64,000 nt of DNA from Paguma larvata (GCA_030068075.1 CM057826.1:75365312-75429311), one strand, 5' to 3'; shown: positions 23,792-36,477, counted from the first letter of the stretch. Notes: generated by a model from the letters alone, not told the origin. Translations and numbers: made by a program.

Positions 23792-23974
23792 AAAAAAATG
23801 TTTAGTTTTGAGAGAGAGCAAGTAGGGAAAGGGCAGAGAGAGTGGGAAGCCAAGCAGGCTCCACACTATCAGCACAGAGCCCAACATGAGGCTCAAACCC
23901 ATGAACCATGGGATTATGACCTGAACCGAAATCAAGAGTCGGATACTTAACCAACTAAGCCACCCAGGTGCCCC
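23792..23974 (-). mobile_element. Can-SINE, antisense, short-tailed
   Basis: Body GAGAGAGAGCAAGTAGGG through to CACCCAGGTGCCCC. Flanked by TGTATGCACAATT (23779-23791) and TGTTTGCACAATT (23975-23987), a 13-bp duplication with one mismatch. It interrupts an older L2 remnant. Confidence 0.9.
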
Positions 23975-25943
23975 TGTTTGCACAATTTTTAAAGTGTGAT
24001 TAAGGTGGGCTTCACTGAGAAAGTGACATTTTGAACAAACTGTTGGAGGAGTCTATTGAGCCATCTGAAAGGAGGGAGCTCAAGGCAGAGGCAATGGCCA
24101 ATGCAAAGATTCTGAGGCAGGAGCATTCAACAGTTTTATCAGAATGGAGTGAGCAGGGGAGAAAGGTAGGTTATGAAGTCAGAGATATGGTGGGGGCCTG
24201 GATTGCAGAGAACATGTAGGCCACTGTAAGGTTTCTGACTGAATTTAGGAAGCTTTGGAGAACCTTTGAGCATGGAATGATCTGAATTTCAGGAATTCAC
24301 TCATGTTGTTTTGTTGAGAATATACAGTAGACAGGCAAGGGTGGAAGCTGAAAGTCCAGTGGGATGGTTATTTTAATAATCTATGTAAGAGATGATAGTG
24401 GCTCAGATCAACGGGAGTGAAGAAATTGTTCAGAAGTTGCTAGATTCTAGATATGTTTTGGTGTTTAAATCAAAAGGATTTCTTGATAAATCAGATGGGG
24501 ATGTTTGAGAGAAAGAGAGGAATCAGGGATGACGCTAAGACTTGTAGCCTGAGCCGCCATCAGGATGGATTACCATGAAGAGAGCTAAGAGTTGGAACAG
24601 GTTTTTTTATGTATGGAAGACAAAATGCACCAGACAACTAGGGAGATGATTTTATTCAGTCTGTTGCAATAGGGAGAAAGATTATTAATGAGCACCATCT
24701 CAAAGAAAAAGAAAGGGGCTTTGAAGGAGAGGCAGGTAAGGCAAGGGTTGTCTCACAGGAGTCATGAGGAAAGATGGAGAAGATTCCTATCTGAGTCCTC
24801 AAGGAAGGGTGGAGGTGAGGTACCTTGGAATGTTTGAGTGCAGGGTGGTTACCCACTTTTTTGAATGCAAAAGGGTGGGAGTAGAGGGCTCAGGTAAAGA
24901 TAAATTTTGTCTGGGGGAAAAGCAAGAGTTTAGTTTTGGATTTATTAGGTTTGAGATTTTTGTCAGACTTCCTAGTGAAAATCTCTTCGATATTTTCTTG
25001 ACTGACCTCAAGATAGTACCCAGCCCTGAATTCTCAAATTGCATATAAAAAATCTGTGTTGGAATAATCAATTTTATTTCAGAATGCAGGCGAGGTCTCT
25101 GAATTATTTTTTCTTAGGTAAGCATCTTCATCTTTAAATAATATCAATATTACTAAATGATCTATTTTAATGGAATTGGAATCAAGTTTTTCTTCATTTG
25201 ACACCTCAGATAGTCTAGGTCTCAGTGATAGGATTCATGAATCATGAAAGACTGCTGAGTGCTCATCATGATTGATTTCATATTCACCATACCCCCCAAC
25301 CCCGACATGTATCATATGTTCTCTCCCCTGTGGGCACTTAGGTGTCCCCTGAATTAGAAAAAAACATACCTTTCTTTAGTAAAATTTCTCAAAGATACAT
25401 GAAAACCTTTCTGATAAATAAATATAGTAAAATACAGGAAATGGTGCATTTTGTTATAGTGTTAGAGGTTATTGATTTAGATTTTCACCAAATGTCCTAC
25501 CCCTCATAGAGTGCCTCACATTTTGTATGAAATTCAGGACAGCCAACATTTGATCAGTGTGGTTAGGGAAGTGACAAGAAATGTAGGCCTTTTGGGAAAG
25601 AGACTGGAAATAGTAGACTTCAAATTATATGTATGAAGAATGAGAAAAGAGTGAGGATATAAAGGTTTTATAAAGGTAAGAAAGAACACACTAAGTTTAG
25701 AAATCTTATAAGTTAAGTTTAAGGCACAAAAGATAAAAGAGCGAGAGCAAACTGCACCCGCAAGGACAAAAGGCACTTGTGAAATACATTAACATATTTT
25801 AAACAAGTTTTGTTTGCAAGTTTGGGAATCTGATTTAGATCATTCCCTTTATTTTTGGGAAAAAATGACTTGGTTTAAAATAACCCATAGTTGGGGTGTA
25901 GTCTACTATTTCCTGTTTTTCACTTTAGAAAAGCATTACTGTA

Positions 25944-26146
25944 GGGGTGCCTGGATGGCTCAGTTAGTTAAGTGTCTGACGCTTCATTTTGGCTCAGGTC
26001 ATGATCTCACAGTTCATGCAATGGAGCTCCACGTTGGGCTCTGCGTTGACAGCATGGAGTCTGCTTGAGATTTTCTCTTTCTCCATACTCTCTCCCCCTC
26101 CCCTGCTCATGAGGGCTCTCTCTCAAAATAAATAAACTTAAAAAAA
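25944..26146 (+). mobile_element. Can-SINE, sense, diverged
   Basis: Head GGGGTGCCTGGATGGCTCAG, then GCTCAGGTCATGATCTCAC, a CT-rich part and an AAATAAATAAAC tail. Several substitutions and a small deletion in the core suggest an older copy. Confidence 0.9.
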
Positions 26147-26199
26147 TGTAACTAAATTATCTTAATTAACAAAAAAAATGAGACTCAGCAACGAAGGCA

Positions 26200-26405
26200 A
26201 ACTCTCCAGTAATCTATTATTTCACTTATTCTTACAAGAACCCTACAAACCTAGATATTATTATTTTCTGCATTCTACAGAGCAGGAAATTTAGAGGGTG
26301 AGGTAACTTACCAAGTCATGTTCTTTTTTCTGTGGATAGTAGAGAGTTGAAGAGGTAGGATTCAAATCCCTGTCTCTGCCTATAAAATCTCTTAACTATC
26401 ACAAC
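26200..26405 (-). mobile_element. MIR relic, antisense
   Basis: TTCTTACAAGAACCCTACAA, TATTATTATTTTCTGCATTC, GAGGTAACTTACCAAGTC, GGATTCAAATCCCTGTCTC. Nearly the whole MIR is covered. Confidence 0.75.
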
Positions 26406-27786
26406 TAGTACTATTTTCCCTTTTTATATTATTCAAGACCTTTTCATTTCCACTTTGTCTTCTTTTTTCTGGACTAACAAATTCCTGTAACCTTCATATT
26501 GAAGGTATTTCTTTCTTAACCTACTAATTCTTCTATTCTCTTCTAAATGATATAAAATGTATGTCTTTTATTACATAATTTTTTTAGAATGAATTTCACT
26601 TGGTACCAAACCAGAGCAATGCAAATAAAATTCACTCAATTGTGTTAAATACTATGTTTAATGAAGGATAAAATGTATCATAGAATTTTTGAGTTAGTGA
26701 CACATTATTGACATTTTTCATTTTTCTCATGCTCTTCAGTGTTCTGTTCTCATTAATGTTTTGTAGGACTCTGTTTTCTGTGTGAACCACTTCCTTTTTT
26801 TCCTTTATCAAATGAACTATTATTGTTGTTTTTAAGCTGTTTCTCCAACATCTCAGGCTCATCTTCTATTTTAATCTTAATTTTCAAAACCAATGTAATT
26901 CTTCTAATCATTTGTAAGTTTGATTATTATTAACATCTTCACTCTGAGTTTTTAATGAAAGCGTTAAATAATACTAGCTTCTAAAGGACTTGTGTGAAAC
27001 TCTAGGTTTTCTCCCAATCAGGGTATCTTACATTTATAATTACTTTCTGAGCTTGTTTTTCTTTTTTTTTTTCTGAAATGGCTCTTTCTTTTCTTTTTTT
27101 TTTTTAAAGCAATGTTGTCTCCCAAGTAGTTTAATTTTAGTTTCTCCCATCTCCTGTCACAGAAGAAATTACACATATTGGCTTGAATAATGATTCATAG
27201 GTAGAGCCATTTTAGTGACAGGGGTTTTTGGTCATTTTGCCTTCCCCACTGCCAAAAGGCTAATTGCCTTCTGGCTTCCAGCAAGGGCTAACTCAGTTAA
27301 GAAACATATCAGGCTGTGTGTACCTGCAATACTCATAACCTGATGACTTCAACAATGCGGTTCCCGTCACGCATCCTAGAGTTGGCCACCAGTGGGTACC
27401 ACTAAGTAAATCAATAATGAAATCATGAAGCTGCTTGCATGCTATAGCTCAAATTTATGGGAAAGATATAATTCAAAAATTTAGCATGTCATTGAATTCA
27501 TGCCCCAAATTTACCTTTCTAACATTTCTTACAAGGCATCTGAGTCTTGGTATATCCTTTGGATTTTCTATACTTCTTTGCAAGGCACTTCATGTTAACT
27601 CACTGATTTTCTTTAACTGTTACCACTGATGGTAAGCAAAATGTCAATCAAATGCTATATTCTAATGTGAAACTTCTAGTTTCTGTTTGGGTTTCTGCCA
27701 GAATAGATTTATTATGAGTAAGTCCTCAAGTCAATCTTTCTCTCCTCTTTTCTTAAAAATAATAAAGTGCAATTTGAAGAGAGTGT

Positions 27787-28083
<297 letters not shown>

Positions 28084-28420
28084 CGTTCTTTCTATTCTTC
28101 AGAGATTGTTTCTAATCAGAAGGGTTAAAAATAATTGGACATTTTAAATCCAATAGGAGAAGGACCTCCAATAGGTACCTTTTATTACTGTCCTTTGTTT
28201 GGAGAATATCAGGTAATTGGTAGAATACCTGTAGATATCTAATCATCTACCACCCAATTCTGTCTGGTTTGACAATATGCACTTTGCATCTTCATTCTAT
28301 AATTTAGAGCTATAAGAATCCATGCTACTTTGAGGTGAATTGTACCATAATTGTTTTAGGCTTTTTAAAAGACTTTGATTGTATCATAACATTGATTTAA
28401 TTAATCAACCAATTAATTAA

Positions 28421-28627
28421 TTTTGGAGACAGAGAGACAGCAGGGAAAAAGGATGGGGAGGGAGAGAAAGAGAGAAATAGAGAGAGAGAGAAAGAGAGAG
28501 AGAATCTTAAGCAGGCTTCATGCTCAGTGCAGAGCCTGATGTGGGACTCAATCTATGATCCTGAGATCAGGACCTGAGCCAAAATCAAAAGTCAGACGCT
28601 CAACCCACTGAACCACACAGGTGCCCC
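28421..28627 (-). mobile_element. Can-SINE, antisense, diverged
   Basis: GA-rich tract with simple-sequence growth (AGAGAGAGAG), core and inverted head ending CACACAGGTGCCCC. The T-rich tail has turned into an AATTAATTAATT-type sequence at 28396-28425. Confidence 0.85.
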
Positions 28628-29555
28628 TGAATTTTTAACAGATTCATAGAAGAATGCTAAGTTTGGTAGTTTTTTTATATCTACATTAGAGACAGTTAAT
28701 CATTATTTTGTAGTTCCTGGACATCAATGAATACTTTATTTATTGAGCAAATAAGTATTGATATCAGGAATATACAAACTTTCTGGTTTATTTATTTATT
28801 ACCTTTTATTAATAAAATTATTGAAATAACTCCTAGGATGATAAACAGCAAAAGGAAATGGTGTCATATTAGAAATACACATATATATATAAATACACAT
28901 ATATGTGACAGATGAAGTATAATGTATCTATCAATGTTTTGGTATACAGATGAGCCTGAAGGAAATATATTATTCAAAAACATGTTTACCGAGAAACACT
29001 TGGTACTGGAAGAGCAATTCACTTTACTTTCTATTTATGATACTCAACTCTCTACTCTTTAGTAGCATATATTTTTATTAGTTGTATTATGCAACATGTT
29101 CACAGGAAAGAGACACAGACTCACTGAAGCAAAGCAAACAAGAAAGTGGATAGGCAGATATACAGTGAAAACAAAAGAATTCAGGATATTCGAGATCTTA
29201 CTAAGTAGAGATAGTGGTTACATGCTATGCTAAAATCTATGAGAATGAGATAATTCAAAATTTAACATAAGCTTTTCTTATAAAACATATCAGGGCTGGC
29301 TTCAATGTTCCAGATTAATTTCTCTCTTACCAAAGCACATTTGCTGCTTTGTCATTGTCATATTTTTCCTCCTGAAATAAATTGCCTTTCAGCTAGCATT
29401 TTCCTGTTGCGACAATACATAACTATGTGCCCAGATGGAATTCAGGAAAGAATGAAAAGAGATGAAAATTTTTCTGGGTAATGAAAATCAAATTATAAGG
29501 TCTGTGCTCTGAACATTGGAGCCTACAGTTCATGTGTTTCCTTCTCACTGGAGAG

Positions 29556-29704
29556 CCCAGTGGATCTCAGTGTGTTGTCTCAGGACCAGCAGCATTGGCG
29601 ACAACAGGGAGCTTGTCAAAAATGCAGATTCTCAGGTCTTACTCTGCCAACTCAGAATCTCTGAGGATTGGGTCCAGCAATCTCTGTCTCAATAAACTCT
29701 CCAA
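29556..29704 (+). mobile_element. MER20-like hAT-Charlie element, left part (split by L1)
   Basis: GGACCAGCAGCATTGGCGAC, GGGAGCTTGTCAAAAATGCA and TCAGAATCTCTGAGGATTGG match the MER20 type of non-autonomous hAT element. The rest continues at 31571 (GTGATTCTGGTGCATGC) after the L1, so the L1 landed inside it. Confidence 0.75.
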
Positions 29705-30418
29705 CGGCACAAAAACAGACACATAGACCAATGGAATAGAATAGAGAACCCAGAAATGGACCCACACCATATGGCCAACTTATCTTTGACAAAGCAGGAA
29801 AGAGTATCCAATAGAAAAAAAATAGCCTCTTTAACAAACGGTTCTGGGAGAACTGGACAGCAGCACGTATAAGAATGAAACTGGACCACTTTCTTTCACC
29901 ACTCACAAAAATAAACTCAAAATGTATGAAGGACCTGAATGTGAGACAAGAAACCATCAAAATCCTAGTGGAGAAAGCAGGAAAAAACCTTTATGACCTG
30001 AGCTGCAGCAATTTCCTACGTGACACATCTCCAAAGGCGAGAGAATTAAAAGCAAAAATGAACTACGGGCACCTCATCAAGATAAAAAGCTTCTGCATGG
30101 CAAAGGAAACAACTAACAAAACTAATAGACCACCGACGGAATGGGAAAGGATAATTGCAAATGACATATCGGATAAAGGACTAGTATCTAAAATCTATAA
30201 AGAACTTACCAAACTCCACACCCCAAAAACGAACAATCTAGTGAAGAAATGGGCAGAAGATATGAATAGACACTTTTCCAAAGATGACATCCAGATGGCC
30301 AACAGACACACGAAACGATGCTCAAAGTCACTCATCATCAGGGAAATACAAATCAAAACCACAGTGAGATACCACCTTATACCAGTTAGAGTGGCTAAAA
30401 TGAATACAAAGGCTCTCT

Positions 30419-30767
30419 AAGTGCCTAGTGTGTGAGCACCTAATACATTTAGTCATTTAAAAAACAGCTTTTAAGTTCTATTTGAGATTTATCTATAAAA
30501 ATTTTGATTCACAATAAAGATATGGATTGTGGTGGGAAAACTACAGTGAATGGCTAGGACACAGCATAGTTGCAAAACTGCAGGAATGTTGAACATAGGA
30601 GTCTGACTCTGCTTGTAGACTTAACTGGAGGTTTACCTCTATTTATTTTATTTGGTTTCAATCGAAGGTGTTCTTAGTAAAGGAATGATGCGTCCAATCT
30701 GCATGTACAAATAGGCTAGAGCAGTGGTTCTCATTCAAGGGAGACAATTGAAAAATACTAGTATCCA
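30419..30767. other. Non-L1 block inside the L1
   Basis: About 350 bp without L1 similarity, bounded by two versions of the same L1 stretch (CAGTTAGAGTGGCTAAAATG occurs at both sides). It contains L2-like phrases and, near its right end, CAGTGGTTCTCA, the typical terminus of hAT-Charlie MER elements. How it came to sit within a younger L1 is unclear. Confidence 0.65.
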
Positions 30768-31107
30768 CTGAGATTCTACCTCACACCAGTTAGAGTGGCT
30801 AAAATGAATACATCAGGAAACTATAGATGCTGGCGGGGATGTGGAGAAGCAGGCACCCTCCTACATTGTTGGTGGGAATGCAAACTAGTGCAGGCACTCT
30901 GGAAAACGATGTGGAGGTTCCTCAAAAAAATGCAAATAGAACTACCCTATGACCCAGCAATAGCACTGCTAGGAATCTACCCAAGAGACACAGGAGTGCT
31001 GATGCATAGGGGCATGTGTACCCCAATGTTCATAGCAGCGCTTTTGACAATAGCCAAATCATGGAAAGAGAATAAGTGTCCATCAACTGATGAATGGATA
31101 AAGAAGA

Positions 31108-31151
31108 TATGGTGTGTATATATATATATACACATACATACACACACACAA
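31108..31151. repeat. (TA)n(CA)n expansion in the L1 3' end
   Basis: GTGTATATATATATATACAC followed by CATACACACACACA, between the L1 ORF2 codons for KKIW and TMEYY. A microsatellite born in the L1 sequence. Confidence 0.85.
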
Positions 31152-31570
31152 TGGAATACTATGCGGCAATGAGGAAGAATGAAATCTGGCCATGTGTAGC
31201 AACATGGATGGAACTGGAGGGTATTATGCTAAGTGAAATAAGTCAGTCAGAGAAAGACAGATACCATATGTTTCCACGCAGAGGTGGATTTTGAGAGACT
31301 TAGCAGAAAACCATGGGGAAGGGGAAGAGGGGAAAGAAAAATAAGATACACAGAGAGAGAGAGACAAAACATAAGAGCCTCTGAAAGACTAAGAACAAAC
31401 TGAGGGATGAGGGGGGTGTGGGAGGGGGGAGAGTGGGGGACAGGCACAGAGGAGGGCACTTGTAGGGATGAGCATTGGGTGTTGTATTTAAATTATTTAA
31501 AATTTATTTTAATAAATAATAGTTGACAATGAATTATTAAAAAAAAAACAAAAACAAAAAAACTCTCCAA

Positions 31571-31610
31571 GTGATTCTGGTGCATGCTGTGAAAATTTTT
31601 GAATTAAACT
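31571..31610 (+). mobile_element. MER20-like element, right part
   Basis: Continuation of the 29556-29704 element after the L1 insertion. Joining CTCTCCAA to GTGATTCTGGTGCATG restores the expected MER20 order. Confidence 0.7.
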
Positions 31611-31614
31611 CTTG

Positions 31615-31772
31615 CTACTCACAGTGTGGTTCTTAACCCAGCAGCAAAAGGATACTGGCAGTTGTTAAAAAGAAAACAGACCTCAGATCCATGAAATCAG
31701 AATACACATTTTAACTAGATCTTCAGACGACTCCTCTGTTCCTTAAAGTTTGGGAAGCACAAGGCTAGCCAT
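31615..31772 (+). mobile_element. MER20/MER5-like hAT relic
   Basis: GTGTGGTTCTTAACCCAGCAGC, CTGGCAGTTGTTAAAAAG, ATCAGAATACACATTTTAAC and AAGTTTGGGAAGCAC follow the plan of MER-type hAT elements, strongly diverged. Confidence 0.55.
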
Positions 31773-31774
31773 TC

Positions 31775-31950
31775 TTTCCTGGTGTTCAGCCTTGGGTGAA
31801 CAATGAAACCACCTGGGGATGTTGGAAAGACTACTTTCAGAGTCTGATTTAACTGGTTTGGGATGCTATCTGGACACCAGAGACTTTTTTCAAAGCTTCC
31901 CAGGTAATTCTAATGGGCAGACAAGGTTGAGAACCACTGCTCTGAGCCCT
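31775..31950 (+). mobile_element. MER5A-like hAT-Charlie element
   Basis: AACCACCTGGGGATGTTGG, CAGAGTCTGATTTAACTGG, CCCAGGTAATTCTAATG and the terminal GGTTGAGAACCACTG fit MER5A, a short non-autonomous DNA transposon. Confidence 0.8.
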
Positions 31951-32261
31951 CAAACAGAGTTTACCTTTTTTTTTTTTTCTAATAAGCTTCCTTATACAAT
32001 TTCCAACCTTGTAAGAAAATTTAATCTTCAGCTAAATTAATAGAAGAAGATCCCAGGTAAGAGAGATGATTATTTCTCCTTATTCTGAATGATAGATCAC
32101 TCTCAAAGCACTGCCTTCAGCTCTGGCTTCCCTTCTAGAGAAGAATGTAGAAAAACTAGAGCTGGTTTAGAGGGGTGGGACCAAGAGAAGCAATGCAAAT
32201 CATTTCTGTGAGAAATGGTTACAGGAATTTATAAAGTTTAGGCAGCCAGAATGTTCTTTTA

Positions 32262-32820
32262 ATCATAAATCAGATGTTATCACTCTCATGCCTGTCACTT
32301 GCCTTCGCATCTGGAAAGAAATCTAAGCCTCTTACCAAGTTCCTACATGATCTGGTGCTTCCTACCTCTTCCACCTTATATTATAGTCCCTGCTTCACCC
32401 ATTTCTTTTTCCAGCTACAGTTGCCTTCATTGTGTTCCTTGATGATTTTGTGAGTTTTCTTATTTAAGAGTGAAGTCACATTCTGTTCCTTTTGCTTAAA
32501 ATGCTTTTCCCTTGACTTTTCCAATGGGTGGAGTTTCAACTTCCATGTCTACTTAGATACGGTGCCTTCCCTATGTACTCAGCCTCTCTCAATACCTTTC
32601 TCCAACAAAAGCCTACTTAGGTTCTTCCTGACACTGCTGTGATCTATAATTATCTTGTTTACTTATTTATTTTCTTGTTTATTATCTTCCTCACTACAAT
32701 GTGAGTTTGATGAGGACAGAGACCTTATTGGTCTTACTCATTACTGTATGACCGGTGTCTAGAGTAGTGCTCAGCACAAAGTAGTGGGTAAATAATGATA
32801 CACTGATTGAATGAAAAATG
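32262..32820 (+). mobile_element. L2 relic, sense
   Basis: Follows the L2 3' region: CTTTTGCTTAAAATGCTTTTCC, TTTACTTATTTATTTTCTTG, CACTACAATGTGAGTTTGATG, GTGCTCAGCACAAAGTAG, and an AATAATGATACACTGATTGAATGAA end. Confidence 0.75.
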
Positions 32821-33654
32821 AAGTAAAAGACAAGACTTTGGGTACTATAATGGTCCTTTTTAAATATTTCAAGAATTGTGACTGGAAAGCATTTATATTT
32901 GAAAGGCTTCAAGGGCTATCCCTAAAACCAAACTGTTAACATTGTAAGGAAACTAATAGAAACTCACAAAACTGAAAGGAGCAATAGGCAGCCAGAGGGA
33001 GAAGTTGTCATAAGTGCATGGGTACAAGTTTCGGCTGAGTGGCATTTGACAGAGTTGTCAGTGAGGTGACTTGAGCATTGAGAAGGTGATTGGTTTCAAT
33101 GATCACTGACATCTTATTCACTCTCATGACTCTAAGAGAATGAAAATGGAATAGGGTTGCTATGGACAGATGTTCTGTCAATACTGAGAAGACAGAGCAC
33201 GCAGCTGTACTGCCATGGACAAAGGCAAAAACATCTCAAAACTCAAGGATGAGACCTGAAAAGGACTATAATAGAGCCCGATTTTGTGTATGTGTTAGAG
33301 CAAACAGCTCTATGTTCATCTGTGGAGTTTTAAGGTCACCACTGTGTCATTGCACAATATCATGGTTAATATCTTCACAGTAACATATTTTCTTTTTTTA
33401 AAAAAATGTGACATGTTCCTTATCATTTTTATTTTGTGAAAATTATGTAAATGTTGCATATTTTTGTCATTTACTTATACTATTTTGATGGCTTTTGAGT
33501 ACACATTCTATAAATAATTATGTATGAAACTAATCTTATATGAATATCCTTGTAGTAAAATGTTAGGCACCTTTAAGACTGACTATACTGTAAAGACAAA
33601 TTCCTAGTAATGAAAATATTAATTTAAAGGGTATTTAAATATTTAAGACATTAG

Positions 33655-33873
33655 CAGTGCCCGGGTAGCTCAGTTGGTTAAGCATCTTACTCTTGATTTC
33701 TGCTCAGGTCATGATCTCATGGTTGTGAGATCCAGCCCCACGATGGGCTCCAGCTCCACATTGGGCTCTGGGCTCCCACTGGGCGTGGAGCCTGCTTAAG
33801 ATTCTCTCTTCCTTTCTTCTGCCCCTCCCCTGCTTGTGCTGTCTCTTACTCTCTCTCAAAAAAAAAAAAAAAA
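33655..33873 (+). mobile_element. Can-SINE, sense
   Basis: Head GTGCCCGGGTAGCTCAGTTGG, a core in which the CCCCACGATGGGCTCC/CTCCACATTGGGCTCT unit appears twice, a CT-rich part and a long A tail. Short duplications AAGACATTA flank it. Confidence 0.88.
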
Positions 33874-33890
33874 AGACATTAATAATTGTT

Positions 33891-34079
33891 GGGGCACCTA
33901 GGTGGCTCAGTCGGTTAAACATTCGACAGGCTCAGGTTATAATCTCACAGTTCATGAGTCAAGCCCTGCATCGGGTGCTAAGCTGACACTGCAGACCCTG
34001 CTTGGGATTCCTTCTCTCTTCCTCTCTCTCTGCTCCTTATCTGCTCTCTCTCTCAAAATAAATATAAATCTTAAAAAAG
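33891..34079 (+). mobile_element. Can-SINE, sense, directly after another copy
   Basis: Head GGGGCACCTAGGTGGCTCAGTC, a shortened core and an AAAATAAATATAAATC tail. It lies 17 bases downstream of the previous SINE in the same orientation. Confidence 0.88.
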
Positions 34080-35234
34080 AGACTTCAATATGTTATTTAT
34101 AATGATAAACTTGAATCATTAATATTCTTTGTATAAGGAATCAGGCAAATAAGCAATTTATTTCGGAAAGAATCCCACCCAAAAAAATAAATAAAAGAAT
34201 TTGGATATATAAAATTAAGAAATCAACTTTCAAAAAAAAGTATTCACTAAGGGTCCCCGTAGCCAAGATGCTACACTCTTTGTCGAAATTCGAGCACATA
34301 GATTTATATTACTTGAATAGATATGGTTAATACTAGAGATAATCCACACATAATCTCACTGGCCTTGTTGACACTGTCCACTCTGTCAGTAGAAATACAT
34401 TATCATAATTAAGTTTTGCTCTTTTCTAGTAATGAAAAAGAGATTAGTGGGCTAAGATATTTCACTATTGATCTGTATAGTATCTATGTGTCAAATACAT
34501 GTTTCAACCTCCACTTCATTCTGATGGTTCGATCTGTTGTTTTCAGTCAGCAAATTTCATCAGAAAGGTTCTGTGGAAATTCCATAGAAAAGCCTGAAAC
34601 TTTAATTAGTGAGAGAATGGTACCACCTAAATATTAAGGTAATTTCTATAAGGCAGCTCTACCCCATTTTGGATAGTCAGCTGTTTCTTCTTTGCTGTTA
34701 CCATATGCTTTGTTATCATTAAATTGTTTATCAATGAGCTCAATGTTTACAACTAATTTTGGCAATTAATTACTGGAATGGTTGATGGAGGTTCTAACAG
34801 AGAACTGGAGTCTGACTAATTAACGTGTTCACAGCGCTTAAATTATAGTTTACCGTTGCTACTGCCAGTTATGGTGTTAGAGCTCTGGAGGGAGATTTCT
34901 TAACCAGCTGATAACATGCTCTGTGTTTTTTTTCTGCACCGTAATGAGATCATCAGTGGTCTCTCTGAGTCCCTAAATCTTCTATGTTACATTTAATTAT
35001 CTGCGTTCTTCATTCCATTTAGTCCTTTGCCAAAATTTGATGATTTTACTTTATCTCCAAAATTTGGTCTTCTTTTTTCCTGTAACTATATAGCTCTCCA
35101 TTACATTCTCATTAGTTCTTGCTTGAATTATCGAGCGCATTGGAAATGGAATTAAAAAACCAGTAATTATTTAGGACTTTCTGTAAGTTAGGCATCATAG
35201 AAACATATTTCGAATATTGTTTACTTTTCAGAAA

Positions 35235-35350
35235 AATCATGAAAGTTATATCATTATTCTTGTTCTACATAAGGGGGAACTGAGATGCCACAATATTTTA
35301 TACTGTAGTTAAGTAGTTAGTTGGAAGCTAGTTGGGCTTGCTTTAGGGCT
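35235..35350 (-). mobile_element. MIR relic, antisense
   Basis: ATCATTATTCTTGTTCTACA, GGGGGAACTGAGATGCC, and AGTTAGTTGGAAGCTAG. Strongly diverged MIR core. Confidence 0.5.
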
Positions 35351-35430
35351 CGCTCTGCAGCACCACACATACTATCTCTACAATTACTTTGAGTCCCTAC
35401 CATATTCCAGAAATTAAATTATGTAGTTCT

Positions 35431-35932
35431 GACTGAGTCCCGCGGGCACAGCCGCGGCTGCTTTGCGGCGGGTTCCGGGGTCTGGCCAGTCTTCGGGAGC
35501 CCGACCCGGGGCCTGCAGAGTCGGTCTGCGACATGTGCGGGGCTGCAGCGGCCTGACTTCCACGCGCAGGAGATGTGGCATCTATCAAAGTTTTTAGAAG
35601 AAAACATGCATCATCACCTCACTGGGAGAGGCCTTAGGAAGTACTGCTAACACTGTCTTCAAAATAAAAATCTTCCTGAATTCACATGAGACACAGCAAG
35701 CTAGATTGAGATCGTCACCTCCATGACAGTTGGAAGGCCATCTGTATGAGTGACCCCAAATTGAGGAATTCCAGGCTCCAGAGGCAGATGACACCATGAA
35801 GTCGGCAGCTTTGTCCAAGATCTTGAATCAAGAATGTTGTCTTCATTTATCTTCCCTTGAAGCCTCTCTCCCTGACTTGGAAAATTCTCTGACCTAGAAA
35901 TTAAAAAAACAAACCAACCCCCCCCAAAAAAA
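35431..35932 (+). pseudogene. Unidentified processed retrocopy with GC-rich 5' end
   Basis: A sharply GC- and CpG-rich 150 bp (35431-35575) in AT-rich desert is followed by ordinary cDNA-like sequence and an A-rich end (35901-35932). The 11-bp duplication TATGTAGTTCT flanks it (35420-35430 and 35933-35943). GC-rich 5'UTR-like start, no introns, A-tail and target duplication together indicate L1-mediated retrocopy of an mRNA or lncRNA of roughly 0.5 kb. Frames within are short (for example MWHLSKFLEENMHHHLTG from 35573, stopping 26 codons on). I do not recognise the parent gene. Confidence 0.65.
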
Positions 35933-36477
35933 TATGTAGTTCTATGAATATAAAACAAATAAGACATAATCCCTAACCTGGGAGAGCTCATAGTTCAGAA
36001 GGGAAACAGGCCTACACACAAATAAGACAATTCTGGAACACAAGCACAAGTATTTGGAAAAAGGTAGAATGAGTACACTCAGAAAACTCACCACCTCACA
36101 GATGGTTGTGAGGAGCAGGAATCACACAAGAACAAGGGAAGAAAAGAGGAAGAGGTATATATATCAGTAAGAACTGCCAAGAGCAGAGAAAATTAAAGAT
36201 TGTGTGATATGGGGGGAAAAAACTACGGCTCCTTTTGCTGAAAGCTGTGTTCCAAAATAACACTGTGAGGCAGACACACATGGTGCAGCTGGATTCAGGG
36301 GCTCAATCAATGTGAATTGGAGCTGGGGTTTCTCCTTCTTTCATCTCTGCATTGTTTTGGCTGACTTTGACCCTGGGAAGGCTCTCCCCTCATGATCAGC
36401 AGAAGCTGTTAATCTGTAGCGGTCTGGTCTTCAAATCTCAAATGCAAAATAGTGAGAACCCTTGTCCCCTGATTCTT

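Larger units (their letters stand above)
23525..24290 (-). mobile_element. L2 relic, antisense, interrupted
   Basis: ACTATGTGCCAACGCTCTTC and GGTACTAGGGATATAGCAATG mark the L2 end. After a (GA)n run and a SINE it resumes with GGCTTCACTGAGAAAGTGAC, CAATGCAAAGATTCTGAGGC and CATGTAGGCCACTGTAAGG. Confidence 0.7.
24300..27780. other. Intergenic AT-rich DNA
   Basis: Apart from one SINE (25944) and one MIR (26200), I recognise nothing. Open frames are short and have no protein-family features. Confidence 0.55.
29705..31559 (+). mobile_element. 5'-truncated carnivoran L1, interrupted
   Basis: 3' end of a LINE-1 ORF2 plus 3'UTR and A-tail. The first part (29705-30418) encodes the ORF2 C-terminal region ([20 protein letters not shown], then [13 protein letters not shown]). 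The second part (about 30768-31559) continues with [34 protein letters not shown], a 3'UTR and a poly-A. Both together are flanked by the 11-bp duplication AAACTCTCCAA (29694-29704 and 31560-31570), so this was one insertion. Between the parts lies about 350 bp of non-L1 DNA. It has lost its 5' end and frame and is not active. Confidence 0.93.

Noticed and set aside
29875..31294. Open frames with reverse-transcriptase-gene-like sequence
   Set aside because: They are the C-terminal end of a truncated, interrupted L1 ORF2, not a host gene.
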